This document shows positions 8,898-16,552 of a stretch of 64,000 nt of DNA, piece by piece. The translations under genes and the position numbers were made by a program. Numbering within the stretch: the first letter of the stretch is position 1; each line of letters begins with the position of its first letter. The notes beneath the pieces were generated by a model. That model had not been told where the DNA came from, did no database searches, and saw only the letters and a program-made list of their open reading frames with translations. The stretch is from the NCBI GenBank assembly GCA_018830485.1, contig JAHJRQ010000008.1:94781-158780 (forward strand), written 5' to 3'. The DNA is from Pseudomonadota bacterium. Its GTDB lineage: Bacteria; Desulfobacterota; Desulfobulbia; Desulfobulbales; Desulfurivibrionaceae.

Positions 8898-10228
8898 GGT
8901 TTTTCTCCTGCAACTCCGTTAATATTTGCCAATACTCCGCCAACCGCGCTTTCCAGTCTGCAGCGGGATTCAAGGGCCGCTTGCAAGGCGGTCAATTCAG
9001 CCTCCTGCTGCTCACTGAGCCTGCGTTTCTCGTCCAACACCAATTGCATGCCGATCTCGCCCAAGGCAAAGGCCTCCTGCTGAATTTTTAAATTTTCACG
9101 AGCCACCGGCCCCAACGCTGTGCGGTGCAGGCCAAAGGCGGTCAGGGCAAGCCGGTACTGGGCTAGCAGGTCACGCACTTCAGAAGCGACGGTACGTTTT
9201 ACTCCTTCCAGACGAAGCCTTGCCGCCGAGACGCGAGCGCTTGCCTTGGCTGATTCCGCCTGATTTCGCGAAAAAACCGGCAGCGGCAGAGAGAGCTTCA
9301 CCCCCATGACGCGGTCTCTGGTCTGCTCCGTTCCCGGGACCAGCAGAGCGCCATCCAACTCGTAGGTATTCTGGGAAGAACGTTCATTCCTGGAAAAAAT
9401 GGATACCATCACTGGCGGAACCGCCTCGGCCTTTGCCAGGGCCAGAGCGGCCTCCTCGCGCTCTCCTTCCCGCTTTTGCGCGGCCAGATCGGGACGACGC
9501 TCCAGGGCGGCGGCCAACAACGCATCATCCGCAGGGCGATGATCGGTTTGCGGCGCTGAGACGTCGGCCAAAGGCGGCAATTCGTCGGCATTGTTGAATC
9601 CCAGCAACAACGCAAGCCGCCTGCGAGCTCCTTCGGCAGCGGCCACGGCTTCGCCATGGCGCAGACCGCTTTTGCGAAGATCAAGATCGGCCAACTGCAC
9701 CTCGAATTCAGGCAAATCGCCAACTTGAAAACGCGTCTTGGATGCAACCAGCAGCTCTTCGGCAACAACCTCCTGTCCTTGGGCCAACTCCACCCGCCGG
9801 GTCGCCATGGTTGCGTCCAGCCAAGCACGTTGCGCCTGCTCGGTCACCCTGCGCTCGTAGTCGCGCAACCGAGCCAGCATCACTTCCGCCTCGGCACGGG
9901 CAAAGGCCTTGCGCCGGGCGCCGACCGGCACCAGCGGGATCTCCTGGGACAGGGCTATCCCGATACTCCTTTCATCGGGGCTTTTCGTAAAGGCGCCGCT
10001 GGCCCCTTCCAGTTCAAGTACAGGGTTCGGCAGGGTGCCGCTCAGTTCAGCCGCGACCCGGATTCCCTCCAGTTCTTCACGCAATGCTGCAACATCGGAA
10101 TTCTTCTCCAGGGCAATGGCTACCGCGCCCGCCATATCAAGGGGGCTCGGAACCACACCAGGAGGGGTTGCCGCAAAAGACGGCAAGGCCCACAGAACCA
10201 CGACGGCAGCGGACAATAGCTTCCGCAT
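8894..10228 (-). CDS. TolC family outer-membrane efflux channel
   Basis: A 444-residue outer-membrane factor (CzcC/CusC type) with a Sec signal peptide (about residues 1-19, ending PSFAA) and two OEP repeats of long alpha-helical hairpins rich in Ala, Glu and Arg. It forms the trimeric exit duct of the metal-efflux system. GAGGAG lies upstream of the ATG at 10228. It is the first of the three core efflux genes, overlapping the adaptor gene by 4 bp. Length is normal. Confidence 0.9.
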   Translation of the reverse strand: MRKLLSAAVVVLWALPSFAATPPGVVPSPLDMAGAVAIALEKNSDVAALREELEGIRVAAELSGTLPNPVLELEGASGAFTKSPDERSIGIALSQEIPLVPVGARRKAFARAEAEVMLARLRDYERRVTEQAQRAWLDATMATRRVELAQGQEVVAEELLVASKTRFQVGDLPEFEVQLADLDLRKSGLRHGEAVAAAEGARRRLALLLGFNNADELPPLADVSAPQTDHRPADDALLAAALERRPDLAAQKREGEREEAALALAKAEAVPPVMVSIFSRNERSSQNTYELDGALLVPGTEQTRDRVMGVKLSLPLPVFSRNQAESAKASARVSAARLRLEGVKRTVASEVRDLLAQYRLALTAFGLHRTALGPVARENLKIQQEAFALGEIGMQLVLDEKRRLSEQQEAELTALQAALESRCRLESAVGGVLANINGVAGEKP

Positions 10229-10291
10229 GGACGTACTCCTCTAGTGATCAATATTCAATTGTCAAAATCAGGGGATGAAACGGTGATGCTA

Positions 10292-10627
10292 TCAGGCGGT
10301 ATGTCTTGGGGGGATAAATCGTTCTTGCAGATGGGAGGATGGGAAAAAATGAGGGATGTGCGCGGTGAACTGTTTCGTGTGGAGGGGATGGGATAATTCG
10401 TGGAGCTGACCGGTAATGGCATGCAGATGCGTGTGAGTCTCACAGCAATGTTCGTCTTGGAAACCACCACTCTCATCATGGCAAGGATGCCCATCCATCC
10501 CGCAAGCGGCGGAGATTGAGCAACCGGCCTGGGCATATTCCCCTGGCGCAACCTGTTCTTCCCCGGCGTGAAGAGTTCCGGACAATATACAGACAAGTAA
10601 TATGATGGTGGAGAAAATGCGAAACAT
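10292..10627 (-). CDS. Small exported Cys/His-rich protein of metal operon
   Basis: A 111-residue protein with a signal peptide (about 1-21, ending TLHAG) and a mature part with five Cys and many His (for example CCETHTHLHA and HELSHPLH). Such a composition suggests periplasmic metal binding. It sits 63 bp upstream of the TolC/adaptor/pump genes on the same strand, so it probably leads the operon. Small His-rich periplasmic proteins at the head of czc/cus operons are known, but I cannot place this one in a named family. The ribosome site is weak (CTGGC before ATG), so the exact start is less sure. Confidence 0.65.
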   Translation of the reverse strand: MFRIFSTIILLVCILSGTLHAGEEQVAPGEYAQAGCSISAACGMDGHPCHDESGGFQDEHCCETHTHLHAITGQLHELSHPLHTKQFTAHIPHFFPSSHLQERFIPPRHTA

Positions 10628-10693
10628 GCCAGATTATTAATCAGCCAAACGAAAAAAGTAAAGCAAAAACTTAAGCACCAGCAGGCATGTCCT

Positions 10694-12808
10694 TCAGATC
10701 AATCCGCGCTGATAGTTGAAGAGCGTGGTCTCCGGCAGGGGCTGATCGGCGGCAAGGGCGGCCAACACCTGCTTGCCCTTGGCGGACATCGCCGCGCATT
10801 GGCTCAGGTCAACGATGATCCGGGAGCAGCCCATGGTCTTGAGGGCTGCGAGATGGCCCAACAGGGAAAAATCCTGTTCCGCCAGAACCTCGGTGAGCTC
10901 GTGGCGCTGGCAAACGCGGTACCCCTCTCCCCCTTCCGCCCGCAGCAGCGAACCGGGACGCACTCCCCGGACCGGGATGCGGGAAAGCATAACCACCAGC
11001 GGGCTGTAGACCGTGACCGCCAGGGGGGGCAGATGTTCAGCCCGGCGAAAGAGCTCCTGCAGGTTTTTGCGGTCATCCTCCAGATCAACGGTGAGTTCGG
11101 TAAGCCCCAGCTCCTGCCAACCGAGGGCGGCCTGGCTGTTCAGGGTGTAGCAGCGAAAACCTCCCAGCAGGGTCAGGCCCGACAGCCCGCTAAACAGGGG
11201 GAGATGCCCCAAGTTGTTGACCCGGAACCGGCGAAATCCCTGCCCTGCCAGCATCCCCACCGCCCTCCGGTGTTCGTCCCACTCCGGGCCGAAGAGCATG
11301 GGGGGGATCTCCCAGATGACCCGCCCCTGCCAATCAGCGCGGTGAAGGTCCACCTTTTTTAGGCCCGCCAGGGTCTCCGGGGTCAGCACCAGCTCAAGGG
11401 CGGCGACACCCGGCTCGTCGAGGACACGCATGTCCTGGGGTTCCCGACCGCGCACGGTCAGGGTCTGAACAGCGGGTGCCGGGGGAGCAGCTCCAGGCAG
11501 CAGACTGGCCAGCGCCTGCGCCCGGGCCTGGGCCAGGCTTTCTTTTTGCGCCGGGCTCTTTTCCGGCACCGCCACCTGAGCCAGCGTGGCCCGACAGGCT
11601 TCCGGGCTCATGGTAAAGGCGGCCTTGCCCCCCACCTTGAAGATCGTGTCCCCCACCTGAAAAAAGCCGCCCTTGTCGGGAATCCGCACCCGGACAAAAT
11701 CCCCTGCCTTGACGACTTTTTGTTTTTTCTGTTCGAGCCAGAGCTCCCGCACGGTAAAGCCGGTGCCGGCCTGGTCGTTTTGCGGCTGGACGCGGATCCG
11801 GTCGCCCACGTGCAGCCGGTCGCCGGTTGTAAACCCGAGCATGCCGCCGCGCAGCGAAGTCACCTGGCCGAGATGCTTCCCGAGAGTCCCCTGCTTGGAG
11901 GAATCAGCAATCCCCGTGGGAACGGAGCCGGAAAGAAACCCCTTGGTCGTCTGGCGGCCAAAGGAGAGGGCCAGTTGCTCCTCGGCCTCCTGCATCGCCT
12001 GCTTGCGCCCGCTTTCCGGGGCGTCCAGCACCAAACGGTAGGCTGCCACCACCCGGGCCACATATTCGGCGCTCTTCATCCGCCCCTCGATTTTAAGGCT
12101 GATGACCCCGGCCTTGAGCAACTGGGGCAGCAGGGACAGGGCGGAAAAATCGCTGGTGGAAAAATGGTAGCCCGGCTGTTCCCGGTTGCGATAGCTCCGG
12201 CGGCAGGGCTGGGCGCAGCGGCCCCGGTTGCCGCTCATGCCGCTTACTGCGGAAGAAAAGAGGCACTGGCCGGAAACGGAAAAACAGAGCGCCCCGTGGA
12301 CAAAATGCTCCAGTTCGATGGTGCTCTGTTGCCGGATCGCCCCGATCTCGGCCAAGGAGAGCTCCCGGGCCAGGACCGCTCGGCTGAAGCCCATCTGCTC
12401 AAGCATCAGTACCCCGGCCGCGTTGTGCACGGCCAACTGGGTTGAGGCGTGCAGGGGCAACCCGGGAAAATGGGCGCGGGCCAGCCGCCAGACCCCGAGG
12501 TCCTGGATGATCAGGCCGTCGACCCCGATCCCGGCCAGATCGGCCACAATCCCCGCCACCCGGGGCAGCTCCTTTTCCTTGATCAGGGTGTTGAGGGCGA
12601 TGTACAGCCGACGGTGGTGGTGATGGGCATGGGTGGTCATCTTCTCCACCTCGTCCACAGTAAAATTCTTGGCCTTGGCCCGGGCGGAAAACTCCTGCAG
12701 TCCGCAGTATATTGCATCGGCCTCGTTCTCCAGGGCGGCGAAAAATGACTCCACGCTCCCCACCGGGGCCAGAAGCTCCGTTTTGCTGCTTGATTTCCGA
12801 GGTGTCAT
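10694..12808 (-). CDS. U32 family peptidase, RlhA-like
   Basis: A 704-residue protein with an N-terminal U32 domain (ELLAPVGSVESFFAALENEA, LPLHASTQLAVHN, and the Cys-rich signature CFSVSGQCLF...GNRGRCAQPCR) and a long DUF3656-like C-terminal part. This arrangement matches RlhA (YdcP), which helps make 5-hydroxycytidine in 23S rRNA and needs an Fe-S cluster bound by the Cys residues. A run of His at 60-65 (HAHHHH) is unusual. The frame is open to 13231, but I place the start at the ATG at 12808 because homology begins there and GGACGGGAAAG precedes it. The upstream part would be low-complexity translation of a regulatory region. Proteolysis is not implied by the family name. Confidence 0.85.
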   Translation of the reverse strand: MTPRKSSSKTELLAPVGSVESFFAALENEADAIYCGLQEFSARAKAKNFTVDEVEKMTTHAHHHHRRLYIALNTLIKEKELPRVAGIVADLAGIGVDGLIIQDLGVWRLARAHFPGLPLHASTQLAVHNAAGVLMLEQMGFSRAVLARELSLAEIGAIRQQSTIELEHFVHGALCFSVSGQCLFSSAVSGMSGNRGRCAQPCRRSYRNREQPGYHFSTSDFSALSLLPQLLKAGVISLKIEGRMKSAEYVARVVAAYRLVLDAPESGRKQAMQEAEEQLALSFGRQTTKGFLSGSVPTGIADSSKQGTLGKHLGQVTSLRGGMLGFTTGDRLHVGDRIRVQPQNDQAGTGFTVRELWLEQKKQKVVKAGDFVRVRIPDKGGFFQVGDTIFKVGGKAAFTMSPEACRATLAQVAVPEKSPAQKESLAQARAQALASLLPGAAPPAPAVQTLTVRGREPQDMRVLDEPGVAALELVLTPETLAGLKKVDLHRADWQGRVIWEIPPMLFGPEWDEHRRAVGMLAGQGFRRFRVNNLGHLPLFSGLSGLTLLGGFRCYTLNSQAALGWQELGLTELTVDLEDDRKNLQELFRRAEHLPPLAVTVYSPLVVMLSRIPVRGVRPGSLLRAEGGEGYRVCQRHELTEVLAEQDFSLLGHLAALKTMGCSRIIVDLSQCAAMSAKGKQVLAALAADQPLPETTLFNYQRGLI

Positions 12809-12920
12809 CTTTCCCGTCCCTGTATCACACGCACACCCGCGCATTCTGTCTTCTTTGTACGGGGCCAGACTACCACGCCCGTCAAAACAGGGGCAACGGA
12901 AATCGATGGCTGCCCGGCAC

Positions 12921-12987
12921 GGCCACCCGACATCCCCTGCCCGCCGGCCGATGTCGCCAGACATCACCCCATGTCCTCTAGGAAAAA
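12921..12987. promoter_or_regulatory. Multi-copy CCCGACAT motif region B
   Basis: Between the divergent U32 and cytochrome c3 genes, GGCCACCCGACATCCCCTG repeats the sequence seen near 705. It is followed by a perfect inverted repeat GATGTC-GCCA-GACATC (12950-12965), then CCCCATGTC (12967-12975) and GGAAAAA. Together with region A this suggests a shared operator, probably controlling the exported cytochrome. Confidence 0.5.
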
Positions 12988-13073
12988 CTTTGGGGAGTGG
13001 ATAGGATACAGACAACAGGAAAGGGATGTACCAGGGGCCACCCCTGGAAACAAAAAACTTAGGAGGAACCACG

Positions 13074-13568
13074 ATGAAAAAAACAATGATTGCTCTTGCC
13101 ATGGTGTGCGCGACCGGCCTGACCATGACCATAACCGGCCTGGAAACGGCACAGGCCGCTGGAAAAACCGCGGCCCCGGCCCAGGATCTGGTGATAAAGG
13201 GGAAGAAACCCGCCATTTTCAGCCATGCCAAGCACGCCGCCCTTGGCCTTGATTGCGGGTCCTGCCATCACGATGCCAAGCACCAGCCCGTAACCGAGGC
13301 GGCCATCGCCGCACTGGGGAAGACGGATGGCTTGCAATGCGCAAGCTGCCACAATGCGAAGTTTGCCGATCCCAAGCTCCAGAAGCCCATGGACGTGTTC
13401 CATGCCCGGTGCAAGACCTGCCACGCCACCGGAGTAAACGGCAAGAAGGGCCCCACCGGCTGCATCGCCTGCCATACAGCGGCTGCCGCTGCTCCGGCAC
13501 AGGCTGAGACCCCGGCCGCTGCTCCCGCCCCGGCCATGAAAAAAAGAAAGGCCGTGGAAGGCTGCTAA
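13074..13568 (+). CDS. Periplasmic tetraheme cytochrome c3
   Basis: A 164-residue protein with a Sec signal peptide (about 1-29) and four CXXCH heme-attachment motifs at residues 61-65, 89-93, 113-117 and 130-134, the count expected for class III cytochrome c3. His51 and His54 (FSHAKH) sit where the sixth ligands of the first hemes are usually found. Cytochrome c3 shuttles electrons between periplasmic hydrogenases or formate dehydrogenases and membrane complexes in sulfate reducers. The ATG at 13074 has AGGAGG 7 bp upstream. The C-terminus carries an Ala/Pro-rich tail and a final lone Cys, which is less usual. The gene is single and divergent from the U32 gene; the shared motif region lies about 90 bp upstream. 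Confidence 0.92.
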   Translation: MKKTMIALAMVCATGLTMTITGLETAQAAGKTAAPAQDLVIKGKKPAIFSHAKHAALGLDCGSCHHDAKHQPVTEAAIAALGKTDGLQCASCHNAKFADPKLQKPMDVFHARCKTCHATGVNGKKGPTGCIACHTAAAAAPAQAETPAAAPAPAMKKRKAVEGC

Positions 13569-13920
13569 CCGGCGGCTCCGCCGATCAGCCTACCCCGTTG
13601 CCGCAGAAACTCCAGCAGCAGTTGCTCCAGGCCATACTGCTGCTGGAGCAGGCGGCCGGCTCCCCGGCAGCCTGTGCATCGGGGCTGGGCCAGCACCCTG
13701 CCTGATTTGCCCACAGTTATAATTCAGGCGGAACATGGGCTTGAACAGAAGCAGACAGCCCCGCTCCCCGAGCCCCCCCTTGTCCTCCCGCAGGATACGC
13801 ACGCAAACCCCGGCCAATGACCCAGACCATGCGATCACGCTTTTTCTGGTTTTTTCTGGCCGGGTATGGTTAGCTGGGGCGACAAAAAAATGATCGTATC
13901 AACCACAACAAGCCGCCCCT
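13569..13920. other. 352-bp spacer with a 13-bp perfect inverted repeat
   Basis: The spacer contains a perfect inverted repeat (arms 13610-13622 and 13636-13648, loop 13 bp). The minus strand around it could encode about 49 residues ending LLLEFLRQRGRL, with a CXXC, but the frame starts after a TGA and has no ribosome site. I do not call it a gene. It may be the decayed end of one. Confidence 0.35.
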
Positions 13921-14763
13921 ATGACAGACTCCCGCAAGACCTCGCAACTCTGCCCCAATTGCCGCCGCCTCATCAGCCGGGATGAGCCCTTCTGCCCGTA
14001 TTGCGGCATCAGGACTCCCGGCGTCTGGTGGAAGAACCACGCCTTCCTGCGGCTGTTCCACGACCAGGATCTCTTTCTCATGGGCTTGAGCGGCCTCAAC
14101 ATCGCCCTCTTTGTCCTCTCGCTGCTCATGAATCCGCGCGGCATGTCCCTGGGCATGAACCCCTTCGGCTTTCTCTCCCCGGACAACCGCAGCCTCCTGC
14201 TTCTGGGAGCGACGGGCACCATGCCCATCGATGGCCTGCACCGCTGGTGGTCGCTGGTTTCCGCCAGCTACCTGCACGGCAGCCTGCTCCATCTCGTTTT
14301 CAATCTCATCGCCCTGCGGCAGATCGGCCCCCTGGTGATCCAGGAATACGGCCTGCCGCGGATGTTTTCCATCTATACCCTGGGCGGCATCGGCGGCTTT
14401 CTGCTCTCCTACCTGGCCGGAGTTCCCTTTACCATCGGCGCTTCGGCCGCGGTCTGCGCCCTGATCGGGGCGGCGCTCTATTACGGAAAGAGCCGGGGCG
14501 GCAGCTATGGCCGGCAGGTGTATCAGCAGATCGGCGGCTGGGCCATGGGCATCTTCGTTTTTGGCCTGCTGGTGCCGGGGATCAACAACTGGGCCCACGG
14601 AGGCGGCATGGCAACGGGCATCCTCTGCGGGCTGCTTCTGGGCTATCAGGAAAACCGCCGCGAACTGCTCAGCCACCGGCTGCTTGGCGGAGCCTGCGCC
14701 GGGGGGACGCTCCTGATCCTGCTCTGGGGTGTGGCAACCTCGGTGATCTACCGCTTTTTCTGA
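13921..14763 (+). CDS. Rhomboid family intramembrane serine protease with zinc ribbon
   Basis: A 280-residue membrane protein. Residues 11-28 hold two CPXC pairs (C11/C14, C25/C28) forming a zinc ribbon, followed by six or seven membrane helices. The catalytic serine is Ser175 in GASA and the histidine is His226 in NNWAHGGG, the Ser-His dyad of rhomboid proteases that cleave substrates within the membrane. HGSLLHLVFNLIAL (about 119-132) matches the conserved region of helix 2. The residue after the serine motif is Ala-Ala-Val-Cys rather than the common Gly-Ala-Val-Phe. No strong ribosome site is visible before the ATG. Substrate unknown. A strong terminator follows at 14857. Confidence 0.88.
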   Translation: MTDSRKTSQLCPNCRRLISRDEPFCPYCGIRTPGVWWKNHAFLRLFHDQDLFLMGLSGLNIALFVLSLLMNPRGMSLGMNPFGFLSPDNRSLLLLGATGTMPIDGLHRWWSLVSASYLHGSLLHLVFNLIALRQIGPLVIQEYGLPRMFSIYTLGGIGGFLLSYLAGVPFTIGASAAVCALIGAALYYGKSRGGSYGRQVYQQIGGWAMGIFVFGLLVPGINNWAHGGGMATGILCGLLLGYQENRRELLSHRLLGGACAGGTLLILLWGVATSVIYRFF

Positions 14764-14856
14764 ACCGTGCGCTCAGGCACGGCCAAGGGACGGACGCCTG
14801 TTTCCTGCGCTGCCGCGCCTTAGCAAGACACCGGGGACGGATGCCCGTGGCCAATA

Positions 14857-14885
14857 AAAAAAGGCAGGGTTTCCCTGCCTTTTTT
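14857..14885. terminator. Bidirectional rho-independent terminator
   Basis: A perfect palindrome with arms 14857-14869 and 14873-14885 (A6-GGCAGGG, loop TTT, CCCTGCC-T6). It lies between the convergent rhomboid gene and the UGA-containing SbtA-like gene and can end both transcripts. Confidence 0.9.
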
Positions 14886-14897
14886 GAATATATCTTC

Positions 14898-14914
14898 GAA
14901 CGCAACCTGCGCTC
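14898..14914 (-). other. Candidate bacterial SECIS hairpin after second UGA
   Basis: On the minus strand, GAGCGCA-GGT-TGCGTTC folds into a 7-bp stem (one G-U) with apical loop GGU. The loop starts 20 nt after the UGA at codon 90. The E. coli fdhF SECIS has the same GCAGGU core about 18 nt after its UGA. After the first UGA (codon 38) a weaker hairpin, GCGGCA paired with TGCCGT, can also form. Fold energies were not computed. Confidence 0.5.
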
Positions 14915-14918
14915 TGTT

Positions 14919-15197
14919 TCAGCCGCCTCAGCCGCTTTTTCCGGATTTACTTTTCTCTTCTTCCTTCTTCTTTTTGGCTTTTGCCGCTTCCTCTTCCGGA
15001 GTGCCTTTCGTTTCCGCTGCTCCTTTTTCCGCCCCGGCCTTGGCCTTTTCCTCAGTGCTCACGGCACTGCCCTTGCTGCCGCCTCAGCCGCTGCCGCCGG
15101 CGCCATTCGCCGCGGGGGGCGCGGCCAGGCCGGCCCCGGTCAGCAGGCTGGCAATGCCAAACCCCGCCAAAAATTTTTTCAGCTCCTTGGTTTCCAT
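14919..15197 (-). CDS. sbtA: SbtA-like selenocysteine RiPP precursor, two in-frame UGA codons
   Basis: This gene is hidden because UGA codons interrupt its frame. From the ATG at 15197 (AAGGAGG 8 bp upstream) it reads METKELKKFLAGFGIASLL, a leader-like helix with Lys/Leu/Phe, then Ala/Pro-rich residues. The core GGSG-UGA-GGSKG has its UGA at codon 38 (15084-15086). A Lys/Glu/Ala-rich linker follows, then KSG-UGA-GG with UGA at codon 90 (14928-14930), and a final UGA stop at 14919-14921. Reading both internal UGAs as selenocysteine gives 92 residues with the motif SGUGG twice. The short radical-SAM-associated SbtA selenopeptides are known for such a UGA in a Gly-rich core. The radical SAM maturase SbtM and a SagB-like dehydrogenase are encoded 10-14 kb away. 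A hairpin with loop GGU follows codon 90. The precise length depends on which UGAs are recoded. Confidence 0.75.
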
Positions 15198-15355
15198 AAA
15201 ACCCTCCTTGCAATCGCTTGCGCTGTGGGAAAATGAGAAAACCGGATTCTTCCGGCCCCTGCGTGACCGAATCAGAATAGGACTGCCCGATCACATCCTG
15301 GTAACAGTATCAGGAAATCCCATGCAAAAAGCAACAAAAAAACCCGCGGGCACCC

Positions 15356-16015
15356 CTAACATTCCTTGAAAGGGTCCTTACTTTCGGGCGGCTCCGTATA
15401 GAGTTCCGGGTAGAGCTTGTGGCTGCAATCCGGGCAGATGGAATGGCTGAACTCGGCATTGGAGTGCTTCTGAATATATGCTTCCACCTGTTGCCAATAT
15501 CCCGTATCGTCCCGGATCTTTTTACAGGAGGCGCAGATCGGGATAAACCCGCTCAACAGCTTGACCTTTGCCAGCGCCTCCTGCAGTTCGGCAATAACCT
15601 GCTCCTTTTCGTTCTCTATCTTCTTGCGTTCAATGGCGTAGCGGATGGAACGGGTCAGCACCTCCCCGTTGACCTGCCCCTTGATCAGATAATCCTGGGC
15701 TCCTGCGTTCACCGCCTCAAGGCCAACCTCGTGATCCGCCAACCCGGTCATCACCACAATGGGCAGACGCTTCACTTCCGAGGCCAGCCTCCGGACAGTA
15801 TCCATGCCCTGGCTGTCCGGCAATCCGAGATCGGAGAGGATGATATCGAAGGCATCCTCCCCTGCCAGGCGGATCCCGTCCTCGAGCCGGGTAACATGCC
15901 GGATCGCAATATCGTCCGTTGCCGCGCTCCCGCGGGTTGGCGATTCCCGCAGCATCTCCCGGATAAGAAATGCATCGGCCTGATCGTCCTCGATGAGGAG
16001 AATTCTGATTTTCAT
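15356..16015 (-). CDS. Response regulator with C-terminal CxxC motif
   Basis: A 219-residue protein with an N-terminal receiver domain: acidic pair EDD at 8-10, phospho-acceptor Asp in ILSDLGLPDSQG (about 65), Lys of the LIKG motif (about 118). A helical linker follows, then a C-terminal segment ICASCKKIRDDTGYW...ICPDC with two CXXC pairs that resembles a zinc ribbon often attached to PAS and receiver proteins. It has no DNA-binding domain, so it probably acts through protein contacts. I chose the ATG at 16015 (GAGGAAGG upstream) over the 5'-extended frame. It is the last gene of the kinase/substrate-binding block. Confidence 0.85.
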   Translation of the reverse strand: MKIRILLIEDDQADAFLIREMLRESPTRGSAATDDIAIRHVTRLEDGIRLAGEDAFDIILSDLGLPDSQGMDTVRRLASEVKRLPIVVMTGLADHEVGLEAVNAGAQDYLIKGQVNGEVLTRSIRYAIERKKIENEKEQVIAELQEALAKVKLLSGFIPICASCKKIRDDTGYWQQVEAYIQKHSNAEFSHSICPDCSHKLYPELYTEPPESKDPFKEC

Positions 16016-16067
16016 GGTAACACCTTCCTCTTGCGGGAGCCGAAAAATCGTCTCGAATATGTTCTCC

Positions 16068-16093
16068 GTCATACCGGAGAAAGCCGGTGTGAC
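16068..16093. repeat. Dispersed GTCATTCCGG-type palindromic repeat
   Basis: A 26-bp imperfect palindrome (GTCATACCGGAG...CCGGTGTGAC) between the two response regulator genes. Related copies occur at 34426, 41594, 41644 and 60665, so it belongs to a dispersed intergenic repeat family. Confidence 0.55.
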
Positions 16094-16114
16094 GAATTGT
16101 GCAAGGTTCCCTTG

Positions 16115-16552
16115 TTATTTCGCCGGCATCCTGACGATGGTGAACCAGAATTCCTCGATCATGGCCACCGCCTTGGTAAAGGCCGCAAAGCTGATCGGCT
16201 TGGTGATATAGCAGTTGGCGCCCAGATCGTAGCAGGCGGCAATGTCGGCCTCCGCCTCCGAGGTGGTGAGCACCACCACGGGAATGGAGCGCAGGTCCGG
16301 ATCACCCTTGATCTCCCGCAGCGTTTCCTTGCCGTCTTTCCGCGGCATATTGAGGTCGAGCAGCACGATATCCGGCCGCGCCGCCCCGGTGTACGGGGAC
16401 TCTTTCCGTAAAAATTTCAGGGCTTTTTCGCCGTCATCCACCACATGGAGCGTGACCAGCATCTTGGCCTCCCGCAGCCCTTCCCTGGTCAATTCCACAT
16501 CGCCGGGGTCGTCTTCCACCAGCAGGATGTCTATTCGGTGCGGGTTGGTCAT
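16115..16552 (-). CDS. Single-domain response regulator, Rcp1-like
   Basis: A 145-residue receiver domain with the acidic pair VEDD (about 12-15), phospho-acceptor Asp in VLLDLNMPRKDG (about 63) and Lys in ITKP (about 117). The insert between helix 2 and strand 3 and the phrase LRKESPYTGAARPDIVLLDL are typical of Rcp1-type regulators that pair with PAS/GAF histidine kinases. No output domain follows, so it probably works as a phosphate relay or by protein contact. The start overlaps the stop of the upstream hybrid kinase by 4 bp (ATGA), with GGAGGGAAG as ribosome site, indicating co-translation with its likely partner. Confidence 0.9.
   Translation of the reverse strand: MTNPHRIDILLVEDDPGDVELTREGLREAKMLVTLHVVDDGEKALKFLRKESPYTGAARPDIVLLDLNMPRKDGKETLREIKGDPDLRSIPVVVLTTSEAEADIAACYDLGANCYITKPISFAAFTKAVAMIEEFWFTIVRMPAK

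Noticed and set aside
14884..15369. Plus-strand frame over the SbtA-like gene
   Set aside because: Phe/Ser/Ala-rich shadow of the Gly/Lys/Glu-rich minus-strand peptide; no ribosome site.
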